From NCBI RefSeq assembly GCF_009727055.1, contig NC_052359.1:7081567-7145566 (forward strand): a DNA stretch of 64,000 bases, written 5' to 3'. The position numbers and the translations under genes are program-made. Positions 9,649 to 21,207 of the stretch are shown here, piece by piece. The notes beneath the pieces are model-generated. The model was given only the letters and a program-made list of their open reading frames with translations. It did not search any database and had not been told where the DNA came from. Each line of letters begins with the position of its first letter. Position 1 is the stretch's first letter. The stretch comes from Benincasa hispida (taxonomy: Eukaryota > Streptophyta > Magnoliopsida > Cucurbitales > Cucurbitaceae).

Positions 9649-11981
9649 TGTTGACATAATATGCGATGATACCCTACAACGCTTAAGATGCGGTGATTCT
9701 GAATAGGCATATGGATTGTGATGAATGATGGATCATACAAGCTCATGTTACCACCATAAACTCAATGAATTGGAATGAAAATGGAATGTGGATGTTGTGT
9801 TATGCTTATTCAGACACTTTATTTATGCGTTACTACTTCTAGATATGCGTTATTTATGAGAATCTTGTAGTATACTATGCGTTGTCACAAGTTTCCTTGC
9901 ATTGAAACCAAGTATAATTTCACTGCAAGTTTCTCAGTGTGATCCGAGGTCGAACACAGGGATTTTTTTTTAGATTAATTGCATTATATTTGTGATATAT
10001 GCAAGTGGGGGGTTTTTCAATTTAATAAAAGTTGTGTGTACAGGTATTTAAAAATGCGATAAAGTAAATTGTGCAGAAAAGTAAAGATAAGTGAGAAAAA
10101 TGCGATAAAAGTAAAGTGCGATAAAATAAACCTAAGCTATGATGATACAAGATACAGGTTACATGATACAAGATACCGAGGTTGAGGCTGAAAGTGAAGA
10201 ATATATAAAGAATCGTGTTATGCGGTGGCAAGGCTTATGTGCGAAGCAGAAAGAGAAATGGTAATTAGTACAAACATCGCAAGTTCCTTAATTGCGTTAA
10301 AGATATAAGAACGGTTCCGCTTTCCTTTAGCGTACACCTCTCGATGATCGGCCACGTTTCCCACATCTCTGTAGTGAAATAGGGACGAACATAGTGAACG
10401 CAAGGTTGTTTCTATCTCTGGAAGTACTTCTTGCTTTAGTTAACGCATTCTTCTAACCTTCTCTCGACAGATCAGAATGGCATCTTCACTTCTGCTCTCA
10501 CAGGTGAAGATGCCATCTATCATGCTTTAGCTAAACATCTTTATTTCTTTAGCACAAATTAAGTTACTTGTTTAATTCATATTAATCACCAAGGGATTAA
10601 GAAAACACCGTGGAGAAAGTGATTAATGGAGGAATGGAAATAGACAGAAATGTGGAAATGAGAATGATCATGACAATTAATTATAAAATCAAGTGTCCGA
10701 TACATAGTTGTAAATAATTTAGACTAAGAGGGTGAAATAAAATTGATGAATAAGAGTTAGAAATAGATACAGAAGAGTGCCAATGTCTTGACACCGATCT
10801 GGATGGAGAGGTTGCTTACCGGCGTAGATGGAGTGAACGGAAGGATGAGCTTCTCTCTCAGGCTTGCTCAACCGATAGAGTTGATCTAGGTATAGAGCTT
10901 CACGGTGGGGATTTGTAATGAATATGCACTGAGACTCACCTCTCGGCCTTGTCTCTTTTCTTCCCGAATCTTCTCCGATCAGCACTCAGATCAGCCTCTC
11001 TCTCAATAGCCTCGTATCAATTATTCGCCATATCAAGTATATCTTTTCATAGAATTCTTTGAGGGTATTTATAGATGAAAGCTTTGACTCTCTGACTTGT
11101 GTGGTCCCCACTTTATTGTTATGGAAATTCTGAAAATGGTGGAATAAATATTCCTTTTGTTATGCAATCAGTCCGTTGAAATTGCACAACGGTTAGTTGT
11201 ACACGTGTCAAAATCCTCTGCGATTGCGTTGCTCATTTGCATCTTTCGATCGTGTGCTCGCATGCAGTGTTGTTTTTTATTGCCGCATGCAGTTGAAGTT
11301 CAGCTCTGGATCGATTGTCGCATCCGCTGTCATTGCGTTGATTGTCTATTCATTCCTGAATGATGGGCGTAATGCGACGAAGATGCGTTAATATTTTTTT
11401 TTTGAGCCATGAGCGCATATGGTGACTGGATTTCCTGGAAAACAGACTTGAAATATTCTTTTCTATCATCTTGATGGTGTTAGTGGGTGTATTTGCGACA
11501 ATGTATAATTATTGTATTTCTTAGCTAATTTTCATACAATTGACGCAACTTTCCTCTTTTTTAACCGCAATATCTAAAAAGAAATGTCCACTCTGCTCCA
11601 CGATCAATTTGTCAGAATCATACAACAAAAAAGCTGTACACTTGTCAGAAGTCCCTGCGAATGCGTTGCTCTTCACATATTTGATCGATCGCCGTATGCG
11701 GTGTAATTGTTTTGATCTCTTATCGATTGTCGCGTGCAATGGAAATGCATTGTTCATTTTTGTCCTCGAGCGGTTATCACATTCGGTGACCTATTTCCTG
11801 CAAAACAAAGACTTGGACATTCCATTTCACCATCGTAATGGGGTTAGCGGGTATGTTCACGACACTTTACAATTTTTGTATTTCTAAGCCAATTTCTATA
11901 CTGTCGACGCAACTTTTCCTTCTTTTTGTCACATAATCTATATAAAACGGCATAAATAACTTGTATTTCTACAAGTTATCA
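9649..11981 (-). mobile_element. LTR of element N, full length (2.33 kb)
   Basis: On the minus strand it starts TGATAACTTGTAGAAATACAAG, close to the starts of the X and Y LTRs (TGATAACGGGTAGAAAT), and ends at TGTCAACA before the primer site. It contains a TATA box (11066-11073), the U5 block with CCAAGTATAA...GAGGTCGAACACAGGGA (9896-9960), and AT-rich GTAAA-GCGATAAA words near 10050-10130. ORFs inside (for example 11540-11887) are not supported. Confidence 0.8.
11066..11073 (-). promoter_or_regulatory. TATA box of element N LTR
   Basis: TATTTATA on the plus strand, so TATAAATA on the element strand in context CTATAAATACCC. The X and Y LTRs have the same TATAAATACCG context, supporting a core promoter. 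Confidence 0.6.
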
Positions 11982-12929
11982 TCGGTGAAGAGTGGACTTC
12001 TAAAGAGTTTAGAAGAAAACTCCTTGCTGGTATATGAATCATGCCTTGAAGGCAAGATAACCAAACAACCTTTTACTGGAAAAGGTTACAGAGGCAAAGA
12101 AGCCTTGGAGCTTGTACATTCAGACCTCTGTAGTCCGATGAATGTTAAAGCTCGGGGTGGGTATGAATATTTCATCTCTTTTATAGATGATTATTCAAGG
12201 TTTGGGTATCTCTTCCTTATGCAACATAAATCTGAAGCCCTTGACAAGTTCAAGGAGTATAAGGCTGAAGTTGAAAACATGTTAGGTAAAAAGATAAAAA
12301 CACTACGATCTGATCGTGGTGGAGAGTATATGGACCTCAAATTCCATAACTATATGATAGAACATGGGATCGCGTCCCAAATCTCGGCCCCTGGTACACC
12401 TCAACAGAATGGTGTATCAGAAAGGAGAAATAGGACCTTGTTGGACATGGTTCGATCTATGATGAGTTATGCTCATCTTCCAGACTTGTTTTGGGGTTAT
12501 GCAGTGCAGACTGCATGTTATATCCTGAACAACGTTCCCTCAAAAAGTGTTTCTGAAACACCTATTGAGTTATGGAGAGGTCGTAAAGGTAGTTTATGCC
12601 ACTTCAGGATTTGGGGTTGTCCGGCACATGTGTTGGTGACTAACCCAAAGAAGTTGGAACCGCGTTCGAAAGTTTGCCTCTTTGTGGGTTATCCCAAGGA
12701 AACGAGAGGAGGATACTTCTATGATCCAAGTGAGAACAAAGTGTTTGTTTCCACTAATGCTATCTTTTTGGAAGAAGATCACATGAGGGATCATAAGCCA
12801 CGAAGTAAGCTCGTTTTACGTGAGATCTCAAGTGAGATTGAGACTGCTGAGGGTTCAACAAGAGTTGTTGAACAGGCTGACAGATCAACAAGAATTGTTG
12901 AGGTTGGGACGTCTAGTCAACCAGCTTAG
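11982..12929 (+). pseudogene. pol (IN): Copia-A integrase, core still open
   Basis: Integrase of a Ty1/copia element, joining reverse-transcribed DNA into the genome. After the insertion at 11981 the frame resumes and stays open to 12929. Seen in order: ESCLEGKITKQPF (Cys end of the zinc finger; the first Cys of the CxxC appears changed, VYES), then the catalytic core with Asp in HSDLCSP (12123-12125), Asp in LRSDRGGEY (12312-12314) and Glu in GVSERRNRTL (12420-12422). The last two are 36 residues apart, the expected D-x35-E spacing. The chromodomain-less C-terminal WGCPAHV/GYPKETRGGYFYDP motif typical of Copia follows. All three catalytic residues are intact, but the upstream break and downstream stops make the polyprotein non-functional. 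Confidence 0.9.
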
Positions 12930-13790
12930 GAGTTGAGACTACCTCAGCGTAGTAAGAGGGTTATGAACCCACCAGATTGCTACATGGGTTTGACTGAAGC
13001 CTAAAACGTCATTATGAATGATGGGGTCGAGGATCCATTATCTTTTAAGAAAGCAATGGAGGATGTTGAAAAGATGAATGAGTTAAGGCCATGAACCAGG
13101 AAATGGAGTCTATGTACTTCAACAACATCTGGGAGCTTGTTGATCCACCTGATGGGGTAAGACCTATTGGGTGTAAGTGGATTGATAAGCGAAAGAGAGG
13201 TGTAGATGGAAAGGTGCAAACCTTTAAGGCTAGGCTTGTGGCAAAGGGTTATACCCAGGTTGAGGGAGTTGATTATGAGGAAACTTTCTCACCTATTGTC
13301 ATGATAAAGTCTATCAGGATTCTCCTGTCCATAGCCACATTTTATGATTATGAAATATGGAAAATGGACGTCAAGACTGGTTTTCTGAATGGTAATCTTG
13401 AGGAGACCATCTATATGACTCAACTAGAGGGGTTCGTGGTTTCAGATCAAGAGTAAAGAGTTTGCAAGCTTAATAGGTCCATTTATGGACTGAAACAAGC
13501 ATCTCGATCTTGGAACATCAGATTTGACACTACGGTCAAGTCGTTTGGCTTTGACCAAAATGTTGATGAACCTTATGTTTACAAGAAGATCATCAACAAC
13601 TCAGTAGCTTTCCTGGTACTGTATGTGGATGATATCCTACTCATTGGGAATGATATAGGATATCTGACTAACATTAAGAGTTGGCTAGCTGCCCAGTTCT
13701 AAATGAAAGATTTAGGTGAGGCACAGTATGTTCTCGGGATCCATATCATACGGGATCACAAGAACAAATGGTAGCCCTATCTCAGGCATC
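12930..13790 (+). pseudogene. pol (RT): Copia-A reverse transcriptase, several stops
   Basis: RNA-dependent DNA polymerase. Recognisable: GCKWIDKRKRG, FKARLVAKGYTQ, EGVDYEETFSPI, the first catalytic Asp in WKMDVKTGFLNG, SIYGLKQASRSW, and the catalytic YVDD box (13622-13633) in LYVDDILLIGND. Breaks: a stop after 12929, a frameshift near 13075 (MNELRP/AMNQEMES), a TAA at 13454-13456, a TAA at 13700-13702 (former CAA), and a frameshift near 13770. Catalytic residues survive, which suggests the decay is not very old, but no product is possible. Confidence 0.9.
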
Positions 13791-14604
13791 GTACGTTGAT
13801 CAAATGTTGATCAGGTACAGGAAGCAGGATTCTAAGAGGGGTTTATTACTTTTCAGGCATGGAATCGTTCTGTCTAAGGATCAATGTCCTAAGACACCTC
13901 AAGAGGTTGAGAAGATGAGACGGATTTCCTATGCTTCTGCTGTAGGAAGCTTGATGTATGCAATGTTGTATACTAGACCCGAAATTTTCTATGCAGTAGG
14001 GATTGTTAGTCTGTATCAGTCCAATCCAAGATTTGATCACTGGACGACAGTCAAGACGATCCTCAAGTATCTTCGAAGAACGAGGGACTACATGCTTGTG
14101 TATGGAGATAAGGATCCGATCCTTACAGGATACACGGACTCTGACTTTCAGATCGATCGAGATTCTCAGAAATCGACATCAGGGTCAGTGTTTACTCTGA
14201 ATGGAGGGCTGTAGTTTGGCGAAGCATCAAGCAAGGATGCATCACGGACTCCACTATGGAAGCCGAATACGTAGTGGCTTGTGAAGCAGCTAAAGAGGCT
14301 GTTTGGCTGAGGAAGTTCCTTACAGATTTGGAAGTTGTTCCAAATATGGATTTTCCTATCACTATTTATTGTGATAACAGTGGGGCTGTGGAAAATTCGA
14401 AGGAGCCTCGGAGTCATCGTCGAGGTAAGCACATAGAACAGAAATATCACCTGATCAGGGAGATTGTGCGTCGCGGTGATGTATAGTCGAGTAGATCACA
14501 TCAGAGCACAACATTGCTGATCCCTTTACAAAGGCCCTCACGGCTAAAGTGTTCAAGGGTCACTTGGAAAGTCTGGGTTTGCGGGACATGCAGCATCTTG
14601 TCTA
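13768..14604 (+). pseudogene. pol (RH): Copia-A RNase H and polyprotein end
   Basis: Ribonuclease H that removes the RNA template. Open to 14214: ALSQASYVDQML, PYASAVGSLMYA-type SYASAVGSLMYAML, TRPEIFYAVGIVS, GYTDSDFQ (catalytic Asp), KSTSGSVFTLNGG. A frameshift/stop near 14212 follows. A second frame at 14256-14486 carries MEAEYVVACEAAKEAVWL (catalytic Glu) and YCDNSGAVENSKEP (catalytic Asp), then HRRGKHIEQKYHLIREIV. A stop at 14484 interrupts the tail, which continues recognisably to TAG near 14602. The very end is paralogous to 31370-31567. Confidence 0.9.
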
Positions 14605-14710
14605 GGGCAAGTGGGAGATGATACTGGGGTATGCCCTAGTTTATTGTATATTATACATTTTATATTGTATTGTACATTAGTCTCCCAAGTCATTAGGACA
14701 AGTGGAAGAT
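14605..14710 (+). other. Copia-A polypurine region, duplicated tract
   Basis: Two purine-rich CAAGTGG-AGAT tracts stand ~95 bp apart: GGGCAAGTGGGAGATG near 14605-14620, and GGACAAGTGGAAGAT directly before the LTR at 14711. The second is in the right place to prime plus-strand synthesis. The AT-rich spacer holds GGTATGCCCTAG, also seen at 31590. The same double arrangement occurs at 31568-31676. Confidence 0.65.
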
Positions 14711-16912
14711 TGTTGGGATTGGTGTCTTAATTCTCCCGGAGTCTCATTGTTTTATAAAGATACACATTGTTAAATGAATAAAATAAGTATTATTTAATTT
14801 TGACATTTACTCATATCCAATAAAAAAAACTCCTTGGTTATCTTATGTGAACTTAAGCGTGTATATGTGATATACAAGTGGATCATGCCTTAAGTGATAA
14901 CCTAAATCGGTCTGTAGTATAAGGATTAAGGTGGGATACCTGATCCTTGTGACACTACGGATACGACCCACTATGTAGAGGTTTGCAAGTGTTGTAAACT
15001 ACTACAGATGGTAGAACTTGACCATTTGTGTAGAGACGTGGAGCGGGGGTGTCCTATTCAAAGAGTTTGTATAAGACCTGGACCACGAGATGACTAGACT
15101 CTGTATATAATGCTGTTAAACTAGAGACTTTGCATTTTCACTTAAGCGACCAATAGGTGACACAACCTCAAATCCTGAAGGTATTTTGTGAACGTCCTGC
15201 CTTTGAGGGTACTTGTCAGAGTGGCGCAGATTGCCAACTCAACATGTCTACCTGTTTTTTGGGGCTTGTCAGATGGGAGTTGGGAAACTTAACACAAATG
15301 GATTCACTCCTTCCCGAGCAGAGGGTAAGTAGAAGATGGTCCCTTAAGGGCTGATTTTGGGGCTTGAACATAAGTGGCACAACACACTTCTCTTGCCGAA
15401 GGGCTTCACATAGTGGACTATGTTGTAATTTCATTAGAGAGGATCAGTGGTACTATAGAGAAGATGTAACTACAGAAGGCAAAACGATATTGTCAGCTTA
15501 ATTTTACGAGCATCTGTGAAGGTTATCGAACTACTCTATTGGTTAAGATGGACACATAATATATCTGTGTAGGAGAGTTCAGTGTGTCTTTATGGTCACT
15601 GTTTAGTTATAACGAGATGGTGGATCTGTGCTAAAGAGTTTGTCAGTTTTCATGTACATTGGATCTTCGGACACAGGTCTATAGGTCCTACTGTAGCTTG
15701 AGTCGTGAGATTAGTTTGATTGTTATTTGAATGTTCAAATTGACAAGAGGTAATTTGGATATATTATGAGTATATATGGTATTGATGTTGAGTAACTCTA
15801 AGTTGGAAGGATATATGTAAATGAGAATTTACATTAAGTTATACCATGGATAGAATAAAGACTATGGTTTAATGTTTCATGAATGGAATATTAAAACTAA
15901 GAGTTATAAATGATAGTTATGATAAGTTAGTTATTCATTATTATATTTAATAAATAATTATTGAGAATAATTAAAATCTTTTTTCTTTTAATAACCAACT
16001 TGTATGGGGTAGTTAGTGTGATCATGGTACCGTGAATTAAAAGAAAATTCGTTTTCCTATTTTAAGGAAGTTTTAACAAATTTTGATAAAATTGTATTTG
16101 AGTTTTCTCATCTCTCAAAAGAAAACTCACAGAAGTTGTCAGTAATACAGATTTACTAAACGACCGGCTAGACGAGCTAAGCAATCGTGGCAGGTGCTAA
16201 GCTAAAACGATCATTAGCAGGTTTACTAAACGACACATAACTTTAAACTAAGACGAGTCGTTGGCCTAAAGGTAAACGATTATGTAAGAATCGATCGAGT
16301 TAAACGATCGATAGCTTTGTGCTAGACGATCACAAATAGTTTTATCTAAAATGATTGGGGCATCGACCTATGACGAGAGGTCTTTGACTTCTCCAACTTG
16401 CGCCAATCGTGTAACGCTATTCGTTGTTTCCTCCATTCGTTGCCCGTCAAATCCAAAGTCGAAAGAGGCCACCCTCTGGATTTTCAACACCGAGAATACC
16501 TAAGGTCACCTTGTTTTGGTGGTGTTTTAGACTCAGTCGACACCCGTCGAGGTTTTTCGGAGGCCATTCATGATGCTGCGAAGGCCGTTCGCTATTATGG
16601 AGGAGTCCGTGACGAGGAGATTGTGAGGACGAGTGTGAAGTGTTCGTGCGGTTTGCGGTCATGTAAATCGAGCACCTCGTGGTATGCTGTTGTTCGAGTC
16701 GAGTGCGCATCTGGAGCGTGGAGACGCTTTCTGCCATTGTTAGTATACAGTTTTTCCCTCTGGTACATTTGTTGTTTCATGTTGTGAATTTCTCTGTAAT
16801 TGTATAAGCGTCTTGTGTTGAAGTCCGAATGTAAATGTATTGTTGAATTCATGATTGTAATTTGGAATATGTCTGTTCCGCTGCTTCAGGAAATCTCGAG
16901 TTTCGTTCTTCA
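14711..16912 (+). mobile_element. Copia-A 3' LTR (2.2 kb)
   Basis: Starts TGTTGGGATTGGTGTC, ends TTCTTCA, and preceded by a polypurine tract. Collinear with the 32541-34440 LTR through CTTAAGCGTGTATATG, GATACC-GATCC-GGTGACACTACGGATACG, ACAAAGAGTTTGTATAAGA, CCTTAAGGGCTGATTT and on to the ACGATCG-rich U5 (16150-16400). In that U5 part many one-base insertions and deletions relative to 1390-1640 are visible. Small ORFs are not conserved between LTRs. Confidence 0.9.
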
Positions 16913-19027
16913 AATTTGAAAGGATTCTACATATGAGAGTTTTCATTTGGGGGTTTTAGATCGCTCCAATTTCACAATGACCAAACACAAACGATATAAC
17001 CAATTTCAACACATACAGTTATGCATATAAACCCAATTATCGACATGCTAAACACAAGAATAATAGGGGAAGGGTTCAATACCCAGTTGAAGACTCTTTG
17101 CAACGTCTGAACCCTAAGTAGCGAAAAACCTCCAACAGATCTACCAGCGCCGAGCGAGTATTGTCGACTGCAACAGCATGATCAAGAAACGTACATGACA
17201 CTGAACGTTAGGGACGACAACCGACCACAAAGAAACCTGGGTATCCATTGTGTCAAAAAACCCCAAAAGAGTGGGCTTTTGGTGAGTTTGGTAGAGGGAC
17301 GGAGACAACGCGTCGTGTAGACAATAAGCAAGTGGGAGATGAAACTCTTGTTATCGTATGGCAGAAATGCTTATCGTAATAGTAGAGCTACACGATCATG
17401 TTATGAAAGGCTGAACGATTGTTTTAGGAAAAATGTATCGATTGTTTAGAGAAAATTGTTGAAGGCAGACGATCGTTTAAGACGGACGAGCTTCTTATCG
17501 CAATAGCTCTCGCGATCGCTTTCAGAATTTTTTTTTTGGGTGCGGACGTAAAATTATGAATGCACGATTGTGAAAAAATGAAAAACGAATTTTTCATTTT
17601 TAATCCCACGGTTACCATAACCAATCGTAGCCTACTTCGCCCACGTCCCCGAACGTGATAAATTTAGTTAATTTATCATATAATAAACAATTTAATTAAT
17701 TATTAATATTACATCATATTATATTTTATATCCTATAGTTTGATATCACATAATCTACTATAAGTATTTCTCCTCTACTTGATATAAATCATATTTATAT
17801 CTAATTTCCTCTAAAATAATGCATCTCATACATTTAGCCAATTATATCATATATAATTAACTAGTCCAATTATATCATATATAATTGAACTTCCTCTTGT
17901 CAATTTGAACATTTCAAATTAACCTACACTGGTTCTCGACTTTATCCAAGCTACCCAGGTGACCTAATGAACCTGTGGCTCGATGATCCAACGGTACATG
18001 AATAGCTGACAAAACTCTTTAGCCACAAGATCCACCATCTGTTAACTATCAGTGATTCCATTAAAGACCAACAACTGAACTCTTCTTACCACAGATATAT
18101 TTCTGTGTCCATCAGATATAACCAATCATGAGTACGATGACCCTTCACAGATGCTCGTAAGTACAATTGAGCCAATTTATCGTTTTGTCCCTGTAGTTAC
18201 ATCTCACTCCTTAAGTACCATTGATTCCTCTAATGAATAATACAACATAGTCCAACTATGTGTGAACACCTCTCGGGCCAAGAGAAGGTGTGTGGTGCCA
18301 CATTGTTCAAGCCCCAGAATCAGCCCTTAAGGGAGCCATCTATCTACTTACCTCTGCCTCGGGGAAGGAGTGAATTCCATCTTGTGTAGCTGAGTTCCCA
18401 GTTCCTAAATCAGACAAATCTCTAAAATTGTAGGTTTGAATCGACGACCTGGGCACTCGCACCCATACAAATCAAAGGACAGCTCTCAATGGCAGGAGTT
18501 CTCAACTCACTCAGGATTGAGGTCATATTACCTATGGTCATCCTAGTGAAGTGAAGTCTCTGTCATGAACGGTGTTATATAACGAGACATTAATACTTCG
18601 TGGTCAGGTCTTATACAAACTCTTTGTATAGGATGCCCCCACCCGTATGTCCCCAACACGAATGATCAAGATCCGACCATCTGTGAAAAGTCACAACACT
18701 TGTGACCATTCCACAAAGTAGGCCATGTCTGTAGCATTACCTGGATAAGGTTTCCCTCTTTTGTCCATTTACTAAAGACCATTTTGGTTATCACTCAAGA
18801 CATGATCCACTTGTATGTCACCACATACATGCTTGAGTCACATACAGATAACAAGGGATTCTAGTTTATTGGTTTGTGGTAAAGTAAATAAAACAATTAA
18901 CTGAGCAAAAAACAAGATGTGTGAGCAAAAAACAAGATGTGAAGTAATCATATATTAAAAACACAGGTGTTCGTATATATTGTTTACAAACTACAGGACA
19001 CGAGACTTTAGGGCATCAACCCCAACA
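16913..19027 (-). mobile_element. Minus-strand Copia LTR (2.1 kb)
   Basis: On the minus strand it begins TGTTGGGGTTGATGCCC at 19027, and runs through the reverse complements of the same blocks (ACAAACTCTTTGTATAGGATGCCCCC, CATCCTAGTGAAGTGAAGTCTC, AGCCCTTAAGGGAGC) to a U5 with CGATCG motifs (17395-17520). It is a separate LTR subfamily (TGTTGGGGT-GATGCCC rather than TGTTGGGATTGGTGTCC). No internal region is attached, so it may be a solo LTR. The U5 end near 16918 is uncertain and I could not find a target duplication. Confidence 0.75.
18901..18940 (-). repeat. 20-bp tandem duplication inside the LTR
   Basis: TGAGCAAAAAACAAGATGT occurs twice in a row with a 20-bp period. Not seen in sister LTRs, so probably replication slippage. 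Confidence 0.8.
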
Positions 19028-20486
19028 CCTTAAAGGTTGATTCCAGGGCTTGAACATAGTGGCCACAACTTCTCTTTGGAAGAGAAGACTCAGTTATAGT
19101 AGGACTATGACTTATGTTCATTAGAGGGATCAGTAGTACTTAAGGAGTTAGATGTAACTACAGGGGCATAACGATTATTAGCCCAGTTTTACTTACAAGT
19201 GATAAGTGAAGGGTTGTCGCACTACTGATTGGTTAAGATGGACACATAATATATCTGTGGTAAAGAGAGTTCAGCTGTCGGTCTTTAGTGGAGTGCCTGG
19301 CAGTTAATGGATGGTGGATCCCATGACTAAAGAGTTTAGTCAGTTATTCACGTACCGTTGGAGCTTCAAGCTACAAGTCCATAAGGTTCCTTTGGTAGCT
19401 CAATGGATTCAGTTGAGGATCAATTCTTGGTGTTGATTTGAAATGTTCAAATTGACAAGAGGTATTTTGATTATATATGATATAATTGGTATGATGTATG
19501 AGATACATCTAGTGGAGGATTAATGTAAATGAGATTTACATTAAGTACCATGGAATAGAAATAGAACTATGGTTTATATGTTTCATGAGATGAAATATTA
19601 AAACTATAGGTTATAAATATAGTATGATAAGTTAGTTATCATTTATATTTATAATAATATTTGGATAATTAAATCTTTTTCTTTAATAACCAATTGAATG
19701 GGAGGTTATTGGTGGTTCATGGTAACCGTGAAATAAAAGAAAATTTGTTTTCCTAATTTTAGTAAGTTTTTAAAAAACTTTTAGAAAAAATTGTTTTGAG
19801 TTTTCTCTCTCTCAAAAAAAAGAAACTCACAGGGCTTGTCAAGTAAATACAGATTTATTAAGCGACAGCTTGGGCGAAGTAAACGATCGTGTAGTGTTTT
19901 GTAGGTGACAGACACTGAGCTAAACGATGAGCTAAACGACCGCTTACCTTTTGCTAGACAATCACTTAGCTTTAGCTAAACGATTGGGCATCGACCTATG
20001 CGATAGGTTTCGGTCTTCTCCCACTTGCCCAATCGTGTACACGATGGTTCATTCCTCCTTCGTCTGCCTCATTCCAAGTCCACACAGAGCCCACCCCTTG
20101 GTTTCTCACACCGATAATACCAAGGTAACCTTCTTGGTGGTGTCATACTCAACTCAACACCGTTTAGGTTCTGTGAAGGTCGTTCGTGTTCTTACTGGAG
20201 TGTTCGTGACCTGAGGCGATCGCTGAGGACGAGCGTGAAGTGTTCGTGCAGTGTTGTGGTCGTGTTGTTCGAGCATTCAAGGTTTCTGTGTTCGAGCATT
20301 CATGAGCAAGGAGCGTGGAGACAAGTCAACAAATGTTCGTAGCATTCTCCTTGTTTATTTGATTGTTCATGCTGTAGTTTCTATATTGATTGCATGATTG
20401 TATGTTTTGTTTACGACTGTAATTTGTAATGCTCATTCATGATTGTAATTTGGAATGATTTATTTTTCGCTGCTCATGGAAATCTC
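19028..20486 (+). mobile_element. Copia LTR fragment, 5'-truncated
   Basis: Plus-strand LTR lacking its first ~630 bp: it begins at the CCTTAAGGGTTGATTCC-GGGC position of 33175 and ends at TTTCCTTCA (20486). It contains TTCACGTACCGTTGGAGCTTCAAGCTACA, TAACCGTGA, and CGATCG motifs at 19860-20010. No primer site follows. Instead it abuts an antisense gag, so a rearrangement or deletion joins two elements here. Confidence 0.8.
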
Positions 20487-21207
20487 GGATTTGATTTCCT
20501 TCACTTCTTCCACTTTTTGGTGCCGGAAGAAGAAAGCATAGACTTAGCTCTAGAGGTCGAACCTCTATAGAACTTCTTAGAGGATGAAACAACATTTACC
20601 TCACCCTTCTGTTTCTTGGTTTTCATCAAGGATTGGAAGGCTTGTAGCTCATTAAGCAAAGTGGTCAGGTTGTAGTCAATCCTATTCATAACAACATTGC
20701 TATAAAACTGTAGGAAACTTTTAGGTAAAAATTCCAGTATGAAACTAACCTGATTGGCTTCATCGATGAACCCATTCATCTTTACCTCGTTGAAGTGGAC
20801 CATCATGCTAAGAATGTGTTCTTTAATAGATGCCCCCTCTTGTATACGTGCATTGAAGATGTTTTTTAGAGCATCATGCCTGAGTTGTGCGGACAATTGT
20901 TCGAACATCCCCTACAGGGACTCCATAATCTCACGGGTAGTGATCATAGACTCATACTTCTTGGTTAAGACTTTAGAAAGGCTTACCAAGATATATGCTC
21001 AGGCATTCTCATTTCTTTGTGTCCAACGCTCATATGCCTCCCAAACATTTCGAGTGGTGTTTTGGGCTGGTACAGGAGGACAATCCTCCATAGGACAAAT
21101 CTTAGGTCATTAATGATTAATATTGTGTTGAATGTGTTTTTCCATGTAGCGTAATTTTCATCGATAAGTTTGTTGGCGGCGAGTAAATTTAGTGTTGCAG
21201 AAGTCAT
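20487..21207 (-). pseudogene. gag: Copia gag (minus strand), truncated
   Basis: Capsid protein of a minus-strand Copia element. The ATG at 21207-21205 gives MTSATLNLLAANKLIDENYATWKN-type N-terminus, the usual Copia gag start, 10 nt after a splice-acceptor-like AG. The conserved DLRFVL, PPVPAQ, AYERWTQRNENA, REIMESL and MFEQLSAQLRHDALKNIFNARIQEG blocks follow with a few stops and a frameshift near 21090. The frame 20501-20908 is then open: EHILSMMVHFNEVKMNGFIDEANQVSFILEFLP, LTTLLNELQAFQS. It ends in a basic region before the zinc knuckle, which together with all of pol is missing at the 20487 junction. A fuller paralogue of the gag at 164-1112. Confidence 0.9.

Larger units (their letters stand above)
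8687..11981 (-). mobile_element. Athila-like gypsy remnant (element N) inserted in Copia-A
   Basis: A minus-strand insertion starting TGATAG at the left and ending GTTATCA at the right, the terminal pattern of Athila elements X and Y in this window. It is flanked by an imperfect 5-bp repeat TTGGT (8682-8686) / TCGGT (11982-11986). Without it the Copia integrase frame continues. It consists of a rearranged short end with Asp-tRNA-type primer sites, a partial LTR (about 8824-9580), a second primer site, and a full LTR (9649-11981). No gag or pol is left, so nearly the whole interior was lost. Confidence 0.75.
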
